Shown piece by piece: positions 1-10,314 of a stretch of DNA of 56,259 nt. Location: contig JAOPGA020001747.1 of assembly GCA_026419775.2 (NCBI GenBank), positions 1-56,259 on the forward strand. Direction: 5' to 3'. How positions within the stretch are numbered: position 1 is the stretch's first letter; each line of letters begins with the position of its first letter. The stretch comes from Acrasis kona. Its lineage: Eukaryota > Heterolobosea > Eutetramitea > Acrasida > Acrasidae. The position numbers and the translations under genes were made by a program. The notes beneath the pieces were generated by a model. It saw nothing but the letters and a program-made list of their open reading frames with translations. It did not search any database and had not been told where the DNA came from.

Positions 1-2868
1 GATTCTCTACCAGACATTAGTAATGAAACAATAGAGAAGTTTTTGAAGAAGTACCAACCAACACCCGTTGATGAAATTATACAGAGAGATCATAATGAAG
101 AAAGTAAAGGTGTCAAATATCATCCAGATGCCGAAAAGTATATGAAGTATCTTTCTGAGTTCCTAGAAGCAAATACAGCCACGATAGACAAACACAGTAC
201 AATAGGAACAATCGCAATCAAATTCGTTGATGAAGAATCCAGACGGAAAGGATCGTGGTCACGTTCTTATCATCCACTAGAAGCAGAGTTGAGGTTTCAC
301 GAAATGGTAAAAGAATGGGTTAGAGACAAGATCGTAGAAGAGATGGTAGATCTAGATTCACATCGTACCGAAGAAGAGAAAGACTTGGGATTATTCAACA
401 CAAATTGGTTCCTCATTATGAAGGGCAAACCCAGATTTGTTTTCAACTTCATACCTATCAACAAATTGATTGAAAGCGACACAAATGACGTACCAGGTAT
501 CGATGAAGTTTTCAAGAAAGTAGGATCTTCAGGTTCACATATCTTTTCAAAGATTGATTTAAAATCTGCATATCATCAGATTTGTTTACGTAGTCAAGAT
601 AAATCTATTACAGGTTTTACATGTTTAGGTAAGAGATATCGATTTATAACAGCACCACTAGGTTTAAAACATATACCATCCATTTTCCAACGCATGATCA
701 AAGCGTTATTACAAGCTAACAATTTAACAGATTATTCCTGCAATCATATGGATGATATTATAGTGTACAGCAAGACTTTAGAAGAGCACGTCGTTCACGT
801 CCAGAATGTTTTCAAGGCTTTGACAGCAGTGAATTTAACTATTCAACCTGCTAAGTGCAACTTCTTTGCAACCAAAGTACCTCTACTTGGATTTTGGATA
901 GAGCAAGCTGGTATGAGACCAAACATGGACAAGGTTTGCAACATGCTTCAAAGGAAGGAAAGACCATCTACAAGGAAACACATCCAAACACTGGTCGGCT
1001 TTGTCAATTTCTTCCGTAGGTTCATTCCACATGCCAGTGACCTATTGTATCCAATAATGAGTATGAAACAGAAGACGTTCAAATGGGAAGAGCATCCAGA
1101 ACTAGAACAAGCGTATCAAAATGTATGCAAAGCGTTGATCGATAACGTACCGTTCCTGCATTATCCAGTACCAGATGTTACATTGGAATTAGAAACAGAC
1201 GCCAGCGAAACAGGTATAGGAGGAGCTTTGTACCAGAGGATAAATGGAGAGAAACGCTATTTAGGATTCCACTCAAGAGTATTAAACAAGTCAGAGAAAC
1301 TCTACACTATTCCAAAGAAAGAGTTGTTATCCATAGTAGTACACATGAACCATTATCGCCATCATATATTAGGTCGAAATTTCAAGTTATACACTGATAG
1401 CCGAGCTTTAACGGACATTATGAAGGTATTGGAAGGACCTAATTCGAAGAATACCATATTAGCAGCTTGGATTGCCACTATATCAGAATTCAGTTTCGAA
1501 GTTCATCACATCAAAGGAGAAGATAATGTACTACCAGATTTATTGTCTAGATTAAACAAATTATCGTTCGAAACAGTATCAAGCGATAAAGAGAAGATCA
1601 TCATAGAAGAAGCTCACCAAGCTCATTGGGGAGTGAATGGAATGGTTAATTTCATTAGACTTACTCATCCATCCGTTCGTATCAAGCATTTACAGAAGAA
1701 GTGTGGTGATTATGTAAAGAAGTGTGTTATCTGTCAGCAGGTGAACAATCAGAGAATAGGTTACGCACCGTTACAAGAACCACAGTTTTGCATGCCAGGT
1801 GAACATATCCACATTGACCTAATGCATATTGGAGGAAGTTTGAAAGGATATTCGAATTTATTGGTCATGGTCGACAAGTTTTCAAGATTTGTATGGCTAA
1901 AACCATTATTAGGTAAGACTAAGGAAGAGGTTTCAGATGCAATCATGCAAGTGTTTTTGACATTTGGTTTTCCTGTTACAATCAAATCAGACAATGGGAA
2001 CGAATTTATCAATTCAGCAGTTAAAGAAGTGTGCGAGTTAGCCGGTACCAAGCACAACAGAGTAATAGCATATAACCACCATGCCAACGGATTGGTAGAA
2101 GCTCAGAACAAAACTATCCGTACATTGTTAAAGAAACTGCAATTGACGTATCAAGAAAAGAATTACATTGACCATTGGGAGGATCTAGTACCTATGTGTC
2201 AATTCGCAATGAACAGCAGAGTACATTCCGAAATGTTAGCAACACCATTTTCACTCATGTTCGGACGTGGTCCATTCAACCTAGCATCACCAGAGAAAGA
2301 TGACGAGAAAGCTATGCAAGCAGATCGTGAGAAAATGGAGAAGTTTTGGGAAGTCCACAAAGAAAATGTGCCAGCATTGATCTACAGAATGAGAGTTCAG
2401 AATTTCGAGAAAGATGTTTACCACAAGAAGTTAGATACTTACGAGCCAGGTGATATTGTCATGTTACGTAATCCAACAAAGAAGAAAGACGAGATCCAGT
2501 ACGAAGGTCCCTACGAAGTAATCAACAAGACGCCAGTTCACGGAGAATACCTTATTCGAAGTGAGTACGAAAAAGGACTTAAAGTGCCAACGAATTTCTT
2601 AAAGAGATCAAAACTTGGAGAGAACCAGAGACTGTTAAATAGACCAGTTTACGCAGATTACGTTGTCAATGAAGAAAAGGAAAAAGATGAGACAGGAACA
2701 GACAATTTGAGAGATAAATCTTACGTACCAAGCAATGTTTCAGACAGAGTTGACAATGAAATTGATGCAACTTCTTCTGCTGGTGGTAGGGTTCAGCGTA
2801 CTAGAAAAAGAAAGATTATTACAGAAGCTGAATGGGGAAGTACAAATAGAAAGAAGGCTAGGAAGTAA
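1..2868 (+). CDS. Pol polyprotein of the Ty3/gypsy element (RT, RNase H, integrase), 5' end outside window
   Basis: The frame is open from the window edge to the TAA at 2866-2868, so the methionine at 43 is not the true start. In order: reverse transcriptase with an HMDDIIVYS active-site box near 735-765; RNase H beginning at LETDASETGIGGAL (about 1187); integrase with an HHCC zinc finger (EAHQAHWG ... CVICQQ, about 1608-1740), and a DDE core with HIDLMHIGG, IKSDNGNEF and GLVEAQNKT. The lysine-rich C-terminal tail includes a short stretch (EPGDIVMLRNPTKKKDEIQYEGPYEV region) typical of the integrase C-terminal domain. The product copies RNA to DNA and inserts it into the genome. This part looks whole. 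Confidence 0.92.
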   Translation, partial: DSLPDISNETIEKFLKKYQPTPVDEIIQRDHNEESKGVKYHPDAEKYMKYLSEFLEANTATIDKHSTIGTIAIKFVDEESRRKGSWSRSYHPLEAELRFHEMVKEWVRDKIVEEMVDLDSHRTEEEKDLGLFNTNWFLIMKGKPRFVFNFIPINKLIESDTNDVPGIDEVFKKVGSSGSHIFSKIDLKSAYHQICLRSQDKSITGFTCLGKRYRFITAPLGLKHIPSIFQRMIKALLQANNLTDYSCNHMDDIIVYSKTLEEHVVHVQNVFKALTAVNLTIQPAKCNFFATKVPLLGFWIEQAGMRPNMDKVCNMLQRKERPSTRKHIQTLVGFVNFFRRFIPHASDLLYPIMSMKQKTFKWEEHPELEQAYQNVCKALIDNVPFLHYPVPDVTLELETDASETGIGGALYQRINGEKRYLGFHSRVLNKSEKLYTIPKKELLSIVVHMNHYRHHILGRNFKLYTDSRALTDIMKVLEGPNSKNTILAAWIATISEFSFEVHHIKGEDNVLPDLLSRLNKLSFETVSSDKEKIIIEEAHQAHWGVNGMVNFIRLTHPSVRIKHLQKKCGDYVKKCVICQQVNNQRIGYAPLQEPQFCMPGEHIHIDLMHIGGSLKGYSNLLVMVDKFSRFVWLKPLLGKTKEEVSDAIMQVFLTFGFPVTIKSDNGNEFINSAVKEVCELAGTKHNRVIAYNHHANGLVEAQNKTIRTLLKKLQLTYQEKNYIDHWEDLVPMCQFAMNSRVHSEMLATPFSLMFGRGPFNLASPEKDDEKAMQADREKMEKFWEVHKENVPALIYRMRVQNFEKDVYHKKLDTYEPGDIVMLRNPTKKKDEIQYEGPYEVINKTPVHGEYLIRSEYEKGLKVPTNFLKRSKLGENQRLLNRPVYADYVVNEEKEKDETGTDNLRDKSYVPSNVSDRVDNEIDATSSAGGRVQRTRKRKIITEAEWGSTNRKKARK

Positions 2869-2898
2869 TGTAAATTAATTGTATAATAAAGTTTATGA

Positions 2899-3142
2899 CA
2901 GGCTTTGATGAGACTTATCTGAGTGTAGACTTTGATGGGTCTAACCAGAGTGCTACAGACTTCGATGGGTCTTATTAGCACAATATAGACTTCGATGGGT
3001 CTATGATTATGACTTCGATGGGTCTTATCAGAACAATCTAGACTTTGATGGGTCTATGATTACGGCTTCGATGGGCCAAGTCAAAATGACATTGGCTTCG
3101 TATGGGCCAGGCTTCGATGGGCCAATTTTGACTTACGTTGGG
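2899..3142 (+). repeat. About ten short hairpin-forming repeats behind pol
   Basis: Degenerate copies of AGACTTCGATGGGTCT occur roughly every 16-31 bp (starts near 2900, 2926, 2957, 2986, 3010, 3038, 3063, 3094, 3109, 3129). The ends of each unit are complementary (TAGAC with GTCTA) around a loop TTCGATGG or TTTGATGG. In the later units both arms change together (TGGC with GCCA), keeping the stem. The array lies between the pol stop codon and the presumed 3' LTR. Its function is unknown; a structured RNA element or a protein-binding array are possibilities. Confidence 0.85.
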
Positions 3143-3570
3143 TTTTTACCAGAATGGTTTCCCAATGTCCTGTATAGTATATTCAGGTCACGAGGGTTGT
3201 GGCACAGTCATCCCTACGTCTTACTATCGTATGTAGTTAGGTTCAACAGAGGAAGTAGTCAATCTGTTGATGCAGGTTAGATTTACCCCTCTGCCTCATA
3301 ATTGAGTACTGCGAATTGGTACATTAGAGGTATTACGGAGTTGCTGATTATTGCGTAGTTTGATCAGTCTTCGTCCTAGCGGATCTAGGTTTAGTATTAG
3401 TTTGTTATATGAAGAACAAGTGTCCTGCTCTTTGTTTCGTGTGGAGTGTTGTAATATTATAATTAGAATCAACCATGAAGAGTCCAAAGGAGTTACATCA
3501 ATAAGGAAGCTAGTAGTAACAATTGTAGATGATATACGATGGACGAGTCAGTTATGAGCTCTTGGATTAG

Positions 3571-3601
3571 TATAAAAGGATACTATAATGTTAGGAATAA
3601 A
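3571..3601 (+). promoter_or_regulatory. TATA-like box and poly(A)-like signal of the presumed 3' LTR
   Basis: TATAAAAGG starts at 3571 and AATAAA at about 3596, in an AT-rich stretch after the repeat array. This order is what an LTR U3/R region would show. LTR boundaries are not established because the partner LTR is outside the window. Confidence 0.35.
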
Positions 3602-3838
3602 TATCTTAGAATTGATCGTGTAAACACGTGTTAGTTTAATAGTGTCTATACAATCTTTTTATTTCACCTTGTCCCAAAATAATGAGTGAAAGGCAGTCTC
3701 TGTTTTTGGTTGATGATTCTTAAAATCAATCGGTGCAACCTGTCAAACAATTGTTAGAAGTGATAAAATTGCGCTTCCACTAGCAAAACTGAACAGTTCA
3801 AAACAGGCTATTGCTAAAAAAAGCATATACATGTTTGC

Positions 3839-4105
3839 TCAGAGGGCATTGTCAACCACTTTATCTTTATACTGAAGGAATTCTCTATCCCTCTTGAACA
3901 TGCTCCAAGGTCTTTTTGATGTANTGTTGGCTGACAAATAACTCATGAACAGTATACTCTCTTGTTCTAAAGTACGATTTGTTGAAGTTGATTCTGCACT
4001 TTCAGCAGGTACGCAGTTGTTGATGGTAAAACTATCTGCAACATCGTCTTTGTTGAGATTATTTTCGGAAATCTCATCATCGTCAGACACAATGTCATTG
4101 CTCAA
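3839..4105 (-). CDS. Unrecognised acidic protein fragment
   Basis: A minus-strand frame of about 88 codons that stays open further upstream to about 4165 with sensible composition (acidic, Asn/Ser/Asp-rich, ending in a basic part with the string PWSMFKRDREFLQYKD). No ATG begins it; the track start is a TTG. It contains an ambiguous base at 3924. It could be an exon of a larger gene or a transposon-derived remnant. I do not recognise a family. Confidence 0.25.
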   Translation of the reverse strand: MSNDIVSDDDEISENNLNKDDVADSFTINNCVPAESAESTSTNRTLEQESILFMSYLSANXTSKRPWSMFKRDREFLQYKDKVVDNAL

Positions 4106-4271
4106 GACTTCATCAAAAATATCTGCTATGTTCCCAACTTCAATGATAACATCTCCATTTGTATCTGTTATATTCTTAAATGATTATTTGAAATGTCTGA
4201 AGTTAATATGTACATTTAAAAAGAAACCTATTTTTTTTACACAGAAGAACAATTAGAAAACAAACTACACT

Positions 4272-5441
4272 ATGGTAAAGTCGACAAAGAAGTCAAAGCC
4301 ATCACTGTCACTTGGTCCTGATTATAAGCCTGGAATGACCAAATTAAAAACATTACCTTGCGACATACTACGTGTAATACTAAATGGAGTGTGCGCCATA
4401 AGACCACAACACTTGTTGTAGTCATCAAAACATCAAAACAAGGTAATTATTACAATTCTCCAGTTGACTAATTCACGCAGTCTGTAATAAAATGGATTGG
4501 GGTTGACACCAACGAGTACTTCTACTGGGAGAAGGACCTTGACAAGAGGTTGGTAGAGAAGATCAAGGAGGCAGCACAGGACACCCAGAATGAGGGCAAA
4601 GAAAAGGTAGCCGAGTTGTTTGCCAGCATGAGCCAGGCTATTCAACAGCAGGCACAGGTAGATTCAAGTTTGAACAACTTTAATCATTATTAATAGGGTT
4701 CTGACCAAGAAGAAGAAGAAGAAGCCGAGAACCAGGAAGGCAATGGTCCTTTCGTTAAAGTACGCCGCCCCACGGAGAAGGAAAGAGTGGATGCCGAGGA
4801 CCTAGCGGCCACCCAAAATTACATCCTTGAGGACATTTTGACCAGTGAGAGCAACAGTGTTGACGAAGAGGTCATTGGCATTGTAGCACCACCTAAGCCA
4901 GTCACCATAAGTGAATTCTACACATCAGCAGTACTAATCTTTACAGACCAATCCACAAACAAAAACGCGTCCTGTTGTTGTGCCTCCCAAGATCGCGGAC
5001 ACGGCAGAGCAACAAATCGAGCTCCTAAAGCTTGAAAACGTTGAGCTCAAGAGGATGATTTGTTGGAACACCTCAGACATGCGCACTGTGATGGAGGACC
5101 TTGCCAGTGTTATGAGTATCATCAAGCCTCAGGGTAGCAACGAGTTGACACCTGAGCAAAAGTCTCTAATCTACAGAGACATTGACAAGGTGGGCAACTA
5201 CATGTGCGATGACAAGTGGACGGTCATTTACAAGTCAAGGTACCAAGTAAAGGTAAGGCAGTTTTCTGAAGTTGTTGGATTTTAAACATCATAGGTCCAC
5301 ATGCAAGACTCGGAGGGCAAGTATTTAAGCAACCGAGAAGGTACACCAATGTGCTGTCTCAAGTGGCACAATACTTGCAGAAGGGCATTTGAGGGTCCCA
5401 ACGTCCGTGGTGGTTTGAAGAATCCCACTATTTCACTGTAA
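4272..5441 (+). CDS. Unrecognised multi-exon gene beside the tyrosine recombinase
   Basis: A chain of open segments on the plus strand starting at the ATG at 4272 (MVKSTKKSKPSLSLG) and ending at TAA 5439-5441. Clear short introns are 4658-4696 (ending TTAATAG) and 5253-5295 (ending CATCATAG); another ends at ACAG before 4951 and has a TACTAAT branch-like site, but its donor does not fit neatly. An in-frame TAG interrupts the first segment. The encoded parts are an acidic middle (GSDQEEEEEAENQEG), a leucine/glutamate helix (AEQQIELLKLENVELKR) that looks like a coiled coil, and a C-terminus with paired cysteines (TPMCCLKWHNTC). It lies tail-to-tail with the recombinase. I see no known domain; it may be a host gene, or a passenger gene of a mobile element. 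Confidence 0.4.
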
Positions 5442-5633
5442 GCCATCATCATCTACTTTATTCTGTCTCGGTCTGTGAAAAGAGTTGACAGCCTTTTATA
5501 GTAAAACAAATAATTTCAATTTTTAAATTTACAATGATTTTTGTTGTTTCAGTGACACGGGTACATAATCTGATTTTGTTGGGTATGAAAAAATTTATTC
5601 TCGGGTACATTTTTTTGATCTTGTCGGTAATGT

Positions 5634-6675
5634 TCACTTTTGGATTGTTACATTACAATTGCTAAAATTGAACAATTGACTGGAATCAGCCTTGAACACA
5701 GCGTCAGTGTTTCCTGCTGCATCAGGCGAATCCGGCGACTTTTCTCTTGGATGTGCTCTATCAATCTTCTTAGGTTCCTTTTTTTTTTCTTCTCCACTCT
5801 CTCCTATCGCTGTGATTGTTTTCATTAATTTGATTGATGTCGATTTACGTACAACACCGCTGCTATCAATGTATTCTTGAGCCGTACTCTGACTCTTGTG
5901 GCGAAGTGCAGCTGTAATCTCTGCAGCTGAGAATCCCTTTTCAGCCATAATGGTGGCCATTGTGCGTCTTCCAGTGTGTGATGTGTACCTATTGACTCCA
6001 ATTCGTACGTTCCCCTTATTCTTGCGACCAACATCTGGTCTCCCATGTTCAATCTCCCATTGAACGTCATCCGGCAAAAACATCTTGTACTCCATTAAAA
6101 TGTCTTTGAATATTTCTCCTACTGGTCCAACACCCATCACCTGATTCTCGTTGTAGTAACCTCCATCTTTTCTCCTGGTTATCCACTTCCTGAAAACACG
6201 CCCAGTCAAACGACCGCCATCAACATACTTTGTTGCACTCTCAAGACACTTGTTGTAGTACCGCATGAACAATCTGTACGGACAGATACTATGGTCGTCG
6301 TCACATGGGGTAATCATAACATCATCTGTGCCTGTTTTGGAATCGTCCTCACCAAATTTAATAGTAATAATCCTCTGCACGGTATCAATGTTGACTCTCT
6401 CAAACGTTAAGTAGGTAACTTCTTCTTTCCTTAATCCTACAAGAACATACAGCACAAATATGACTTTACGTACCATGCCACCATTATCCTCATTGTACGT
6501 AGATAATATATTGTAAACGGTCTTGGATGGGATTTACCAGTTCAGTAAAAGTTTTATCCATTATAGCTTTTTCATCTTGTTTGCTCTTCGGTGGAATGTA
6601 CATGTGATGTACAAGAAACTTCTCATGAATGTTAGGGTCTTGGGAGTAACCGTTGTTGTTTGAGCTCATTGTCAT
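5634..6675 (-). CDS. Tyrosine recombinase, Crypton-like
   Basis: The catalytic part (6476-5634, 280 codons) carries the tyrosine-recombinase set in order: arginine I in GLRKEEVTYL, a lysine in a beta-hairpin (DDSKTGTDD), the H-x-x-R box in SHTGRRTMATIMAEKG, a later histidine in LRHKSQSTAQEY and the nucleophilic tyrosine in that string. Such enzymes cut and rejoin DNA through a 3'-phosphotyrosine link. The frame stays open upstream of the first methionine (KTVYNILSTYNEDNGG), which matches the usual helix before arginine I. A further 61-codon segment beginning at 6675 (MTMSSNNNGYSQDPN) probably supplies the N-terminus in another frame, through an intron or a frame break. No reverse transcriptase is nearby, so a Crypton is favoured over a DIRS element. 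The tail after the tyrosine is lysine-rich. Confidence 0.75.
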
Positions 6676-6807
6676 ATTGCGTGCGATCTATTTTTCAACC
6701 AATAAAAATTAGACAACTAAGAGCGAGACAAATGTAGACATTACTCCAAACTCGTCAGTAATTTTTCGTCGTAATATCTACTATCAAAAACTGTTAGTTC
6801 TGTCAAG

Positions 6808-7070
6808 ATGTACTTGCACCACATCAAGATAAATGACAACTGGGTACCTGCCACTACATATGACCTCAACTACAAGAGGTTCTCCAGGTGGTTTGCCCAC
6901 TTCCACTTCCCTATTTAGCGGACATTTGTAAGAAAAAGACAGAGTCAGAGGTGTTGGAGTCTACAAAGCTCTTTAACATTATTTACACCTTCTTGTCAAA
7001 GAGGGTGCGTGACAGGAAGAGGTCCGGGAAGGCTGTAGCTGGTACGTTGACACAAATGTTCAACTACTGA
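6808..7070 (+). CDS. Small unrecognised ORF beside the recombinase
   Basis: Reading from ATG 6808 gives MYLHHIKINDNWVPATTYD and continues as a basic, aromatic-rich peptide to about 6914; the sense then continues one frame over (ADICKKKTESEVLESTKL) to TGA at 7070. Either a one-base shift near 6915 or a very short intron joins them. The whole would be about 87 residues with a basic stretch KRVRDRKRSGKAV. Its divergent position to the recombinase, with about 130 bp between the starts, hints that they belong to one element. No family recognised. Confidence 0.35.
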
Positions 7071-7315
7071 AAAAAATGAAAAATAAATTGTCTGTTTTAT
7101 GAAGAACAAGTCTTGTAGAATAAAAGTTGGGGTCTGCCATAAAATCAGGAATTTCTAGAGGCTTTAATATTCCCAAAGACACACATTAATGTCAGAAAAC
7201 AAGTTGATGCATTCCAAAATATGCCTTTTTCACTGGACTATGATATCTATCAAACAAAGAATACTTTGGTTTAGGACCCCTTGTTGATAATGATAATAGT
7301 GCTTCTTCAACTACA

Positions 7316-7579
7316 TCATATATTCATGGATTTCTTGTAGGTAAATCCAGTAAGACTCTTTACTCCATTTTCTCCATGTCTTCCCTCTAAAAGGGAATTG
7401 AACAGCTTATTCTGTCCATCATGAGCCCTTTCGGCATTGTCTAAAATATTTTGCACCTCTTCACGGTTGGCTGGGTCTTGAGAGGCAATAAACTCCTGCT
7501 GCCTTGTGTTGTTGTTTGCTACTGCTGCATTTACTAGAAGATCTAGAGGTGCAGGTCTGACATTTCTTTGTGGAGGCAT
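7316..7579 (-). CDS. Small hypothetical protein
   Basis: An 87-codon frame from the ATG at 7579 (MPPQRNVRPAPLDLLVNAA) to TGA at 7316. It is rich in Asn, Gln and Ala and looks helical in the middle (NREEVQNILDNAERAHDGQN). A possible donor-like GTAAATCC sits near its end on the opposite strand, so its end is uncertain. It lies between the recombinase cluster and the Harbinger remnant and could be a second ORF of either. No family recognised. Confidence 0.35.
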   Translation of the reverse strand: MPPQRNVRPAPLDLLVNAAVANNNTRQQEFIASQDPANREEVQNILDNAERAHDGQNKLFNSLLEGRHGENGVKSLTGFTYKKSMNI

Positions 7580-7786
7580 AATGGTTTGTTCTAGTCTCAA
7601 ACAAAGTCGTTTGTTTTTATTTTAACCTTTAATTCAAATAAACGGAACAAAAATAAAAATAAGCACCACTATTTTAAACGGGATGATTTAATAATGGGGA
7701 TGAGCAAATAAATAATCAGTTCTATCCTTCGCACCTTTGTCCTTAGCTAACTGTCCAGATATATCTAAAATTGAGCTCAACTCAAC

Positions 7787-8963
7787 ATGATATATAAGTA
7801 CATCAATTACAAAATAGGTTTATGCCCAAGCTTGACTTATCCTGATAATTGCTATTTGATAATGTTTTCTAAAAATACTGGCAGCTTTTTCAAAGATCAA
7901 ACATTAGAAATCATGCCACAAGTTGCTTGTGTTCAACCAATCATACCAGCCCATAGTCCAACAAGTCAAAGACTGCATTTAACAGTCATCAAGACTCAAG
8001 TCCTAGCAATTGTGACAATTGCTATATTTAACTCCGTGCTTCAACAGCTTCGAACAACCCATGACGCCCTTTATGGTAGGATCACTGATGAACAGGGACT
8101 ACTTATTTTTTTGTTTTGGCTTATTACCGGCTTGTCTTACAAGCACATTGAGGAATGCACAGGATACCTGCATTCAAACATGCGACAGATGTTTGGAGTG
8201 CTGAGATATAAACTTTTCAAGTGGGGGCAGTCTAAAATTAGACCTCTTATTCCAGATGACATCGCCACAAACACTTTTTACACTCAACTTGTAGACAATT
8301 GTGTTTGTGCTTTGTGAGACCTAATTGCCTAACTAGAGTACAAGCACATCACTTATAGATGGAACCCAGATTCACCTAAGGAGTGGAGTGAAAAGCAAGA
8401 GCACTTGCTACCCAAAAGAAACCTGGGCATTTTACAAGTTCCACCAGAAGAAAGCAGCTAATTTTCAAGTTGTTGTAAACATTTGTAAAATCATCACGTA
8501 CGTCTCGGAAGCTTTCCCAGGTAGTTTTCACAACATTAAATGTTTGAAGTCCTGTTACACTGAGTTGCTTGGGAATAGTGTATATAATCCTGAAATTGAT
8601 ACAATCCTTGGAGATGCTGGATATCAGTCTATTAATACATACTTTCCACGTTCCATCAACATCAAGAAGAAGCTTAAAAGAGGTTCGCTTACTGCAGAAG
8701 AAATCATTTCAAACAAAAGGATGGCATCTATTAGAAGTATGATTGAGTGTGTTTTTGGTAGATTAAAGAGTATGTTCAAAGTTTTGGATCTTGATTGGGG
8801 TTTTGATGGCACACCTGAGAAACTACATGCAATTTTTATCATTTGTTGTGGACTCTATAATGAGATTGAGAGGGAGAGTACAGCAAATATTGCGGCAGCA
8901 CAGGCACAAGATGCTGCTGATGAACAAGAGATGGATGGCAATGGCGGTGCAGCCAACAATTAA
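7787..8963 (+). mobile_element. PIF/Harbinger-type DDE transposase remnant (decayed DNA transposon)
   Basis: Two open segments, 7787-8317 and 8388-8963, together give the layout of DDE_Tnp_4 transposases: an N-terminal helical region (EQGLLIFLFWLITGLSYKHI), the region of the first catalytic aspartate (QLVDNC, near 8290), a strand plus GSFHNIKCL (near 8520), GDAGYQ (near 8611), and IECVFGRLKSMF (near 8742) with the final glutamate. Between 8310 and 8400 the sense moves among frames (RPNCLTRVQAHH, then RWNPDSPKEWSEKQ), with in-frame stops, so the gene is broken. The position usually held by the middle aspartate (GS.HD) reads N. I did not find convincing terminal inverted repeats. The C-terminus is Ala/Gln-rich. 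Confidence 0.8.
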
Positions 8964-9603
8964 AACATTAACCCACAGTATGTAAATAATTGTACAAGCA
9001 TGTTTTATGTGTTTAAAACACAGTTTTTACATGCAATCAAATAAAAAGGATTTTTTTAAAATAAAGTTTACTTTATTGGTCAATAATAACCCATATCCTC
9101 TAATAGAGATTCAGGTTTTTACAAATAGAATTCCTTATTCACAAGTCGGCTCAATTAATTGGAAACAACTCGGTCTATTTGAGATCAATCAAGTCTAATA
9201 CGAAACAAACACCTCCAATACAATAAGAATACTTTTATTCCAGTATATTAAGGTAGTGTGAAAAAGGTCTAATATCATGAGTTGGAAATCAAGAAAAATT
9301 ATTAAACAAAGAACACACTATTGAGGAGCTTTAAAGCAAAGATTTTCAAGGGTCCCTAAATCTGTAGATACATGAGTAGTACTTTCCTATAAAACAGGGA
9401 TAAGCCTGAAAGTTTATTGGTAGTTATACAACCCCCGTCAATGGTTATTGATGAGTTACCTTACACTAAAATTTTAAAAATACACATCACTGAGAAAGTG
9501 ATTGCTCTTGTTCACTATTGGCCAAATTATCATCTTTTAATTCAATATTCCTTTTATTTATCTCAAAGGCGTGAGGATTGGACCTGCGACAACCGGCGCT
9601 TTA

Positions 9604-10050
9604 TTAAGCTCTCAATTCATAGAAGTCTATCATTGCTCTATGAGCCCAGTTTAAAGCAGATGTATATCCTCGATGGTTCATACCTATCATAACAGAAAAG
9701 CGTGATGTTGGCAGATTTTCCTCAATAGAGAATTCAATCAGGTTACTTCTAAACCTGGCCAAGCCTCTATATCTAATTCCACCTGCCTGAGCTGGAATCG
9801 TGTTGTCTCTTGTCCAAGCTATTATCCCTGTTCCAAGCACCAAATCGTAGCACACCCGACATAATTTGCGAAATTCAATATTATACACATTGAACAAGAG
9901 GGGGAGTATCACGGGCTGTTTTATATTATAAATACGAAGTATATGGTCAAACTGACCTGAATACTGATAAGTCACTATAATTGGAAATGCGACGACCGGA
10001 GCTGCATATCCTCCCCAGCCCTTAAGCAGATTTTTAGTAAAACAAGACAT
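9604..10050 (-). CDS. Hypothetical protein
   Basis: A 148-codon frame starting at ATG 10050 (MSCFTKNLLKGWGGYAAPV). It is mixed alpha/beta in character with hydrophobic stretches (VVAFPIIVTYQY, QPVILPLLFNVY) and an Arg/Gly-rich segment (GGIRYRGLARFRS). It is preceded 9 bp upstream by the stop of another minus-strand frame, so the two may be pieces of one gene. No family recognised; it sits among transposon remnants. Confidence 0.35.
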   Translation of the reverse strand: MSCFTKNLLKGWGGYAAPVVAFPIIVTYQYSGQFDHILRIYNIKQPVILPLLFNVYNIEFRKLCRVCYDLVLGTGIIAWTRDNTIPAQAGGIRYRGLARFRSNLIEFSIEENLPTSRFSVMIGMNHRGYTSALNWAHRAMIDFYELRA

Positions 10051-10059
10051 ACGATCAAC

Positions 10060-10314
10060 TCAAAATCGAACATCTAACCACAATTTCAATACACAGTATC
10101 TAACTAGGTCTTCTTGCAATAATATAACATCAACATCTCCAAAATAAAATCTGGAAGAGCCAATTTTGTTGATCATGATTCGCAGATGAAAAAACATAAT
10201 TAACTTACGTGGACTGAGCAATGCTATACTGAGTATCAAATCAACATAGAATATTAATTTCGAGGTCACAGGGTTATTTTTGTCTGTGCTAGCTAGCTGT
10301 AATGAATGCACCAT
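10060..10314 (-). CDS. Hypothetical protein, possibly part of the next frame
   Basis: 84 codons from ATG 10314 (MVHSLQLASTDKNNPVTSK) with a hydrophobic segment (LIFYVDLILSIALLS). Inside it is a good intron-like string: GTAAGTTAATTATG at the 5' side and CTTCCAG at the 3' side, 57-58 nt apart, but removing it does not keep the later frame open. It ends just before the 9604-10050 frame begins. Either a small gene or a decayed exon. Confidence 0.25.
   Translation of the reverse strand: MVHSLQLASTDKNNPVTSKLIFYVDLILSIALLSPRKLIMFFHLRIMINKIGSSRFYFGDVDVILLQEDLVRYCVLKLWLDVRF

Larger units (their letters stand above)
1..3670 (+). mobile_element. Ty3/gypsy-type LTR retrotransposon, 3' part (left end outside window)
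   Basis: Order seen: a pol reading frame (reverse transcriptase, RNase H, integrase), about 250 bp of short hairpin-forming repeats, then an AT-rich stretch with a TATA-like box and poly(A)-like signals that looks like a 3' LTR. RT before integrase places it in the Ty3/gypsy (Metaviridae) family. Gag, protease and the 5' LTR would lie left of position 1, so the LTR boundaries cannot be set by comparing the two copies and the right end near 3670 is a guess. The visible pol part looks whole, which suggests a young insertion. No other copy is present in the window. Confidence 0.8.

Noticed and set aside
3458-3500. Peptide NHEESKGV also seen near the start of the retroelement frame, as a sign of a duplicated segment
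   Set aside because: The match is eight residues with poor DNA identity around it; likely chance.
4330-4420. GTGTAATACTAAATGG ... CATAAG as an intron in the first exon of the 4272 gene
   Set aside because: Removing it does not open the frame and the branch-like TACTAA sits at the wrong end.
9417-9692. Plus-strand frame of 91 codons with balanced composition
   Set aside because: No ATG start, no recognisable domain, and it overlaps a longer minus-strand frame.
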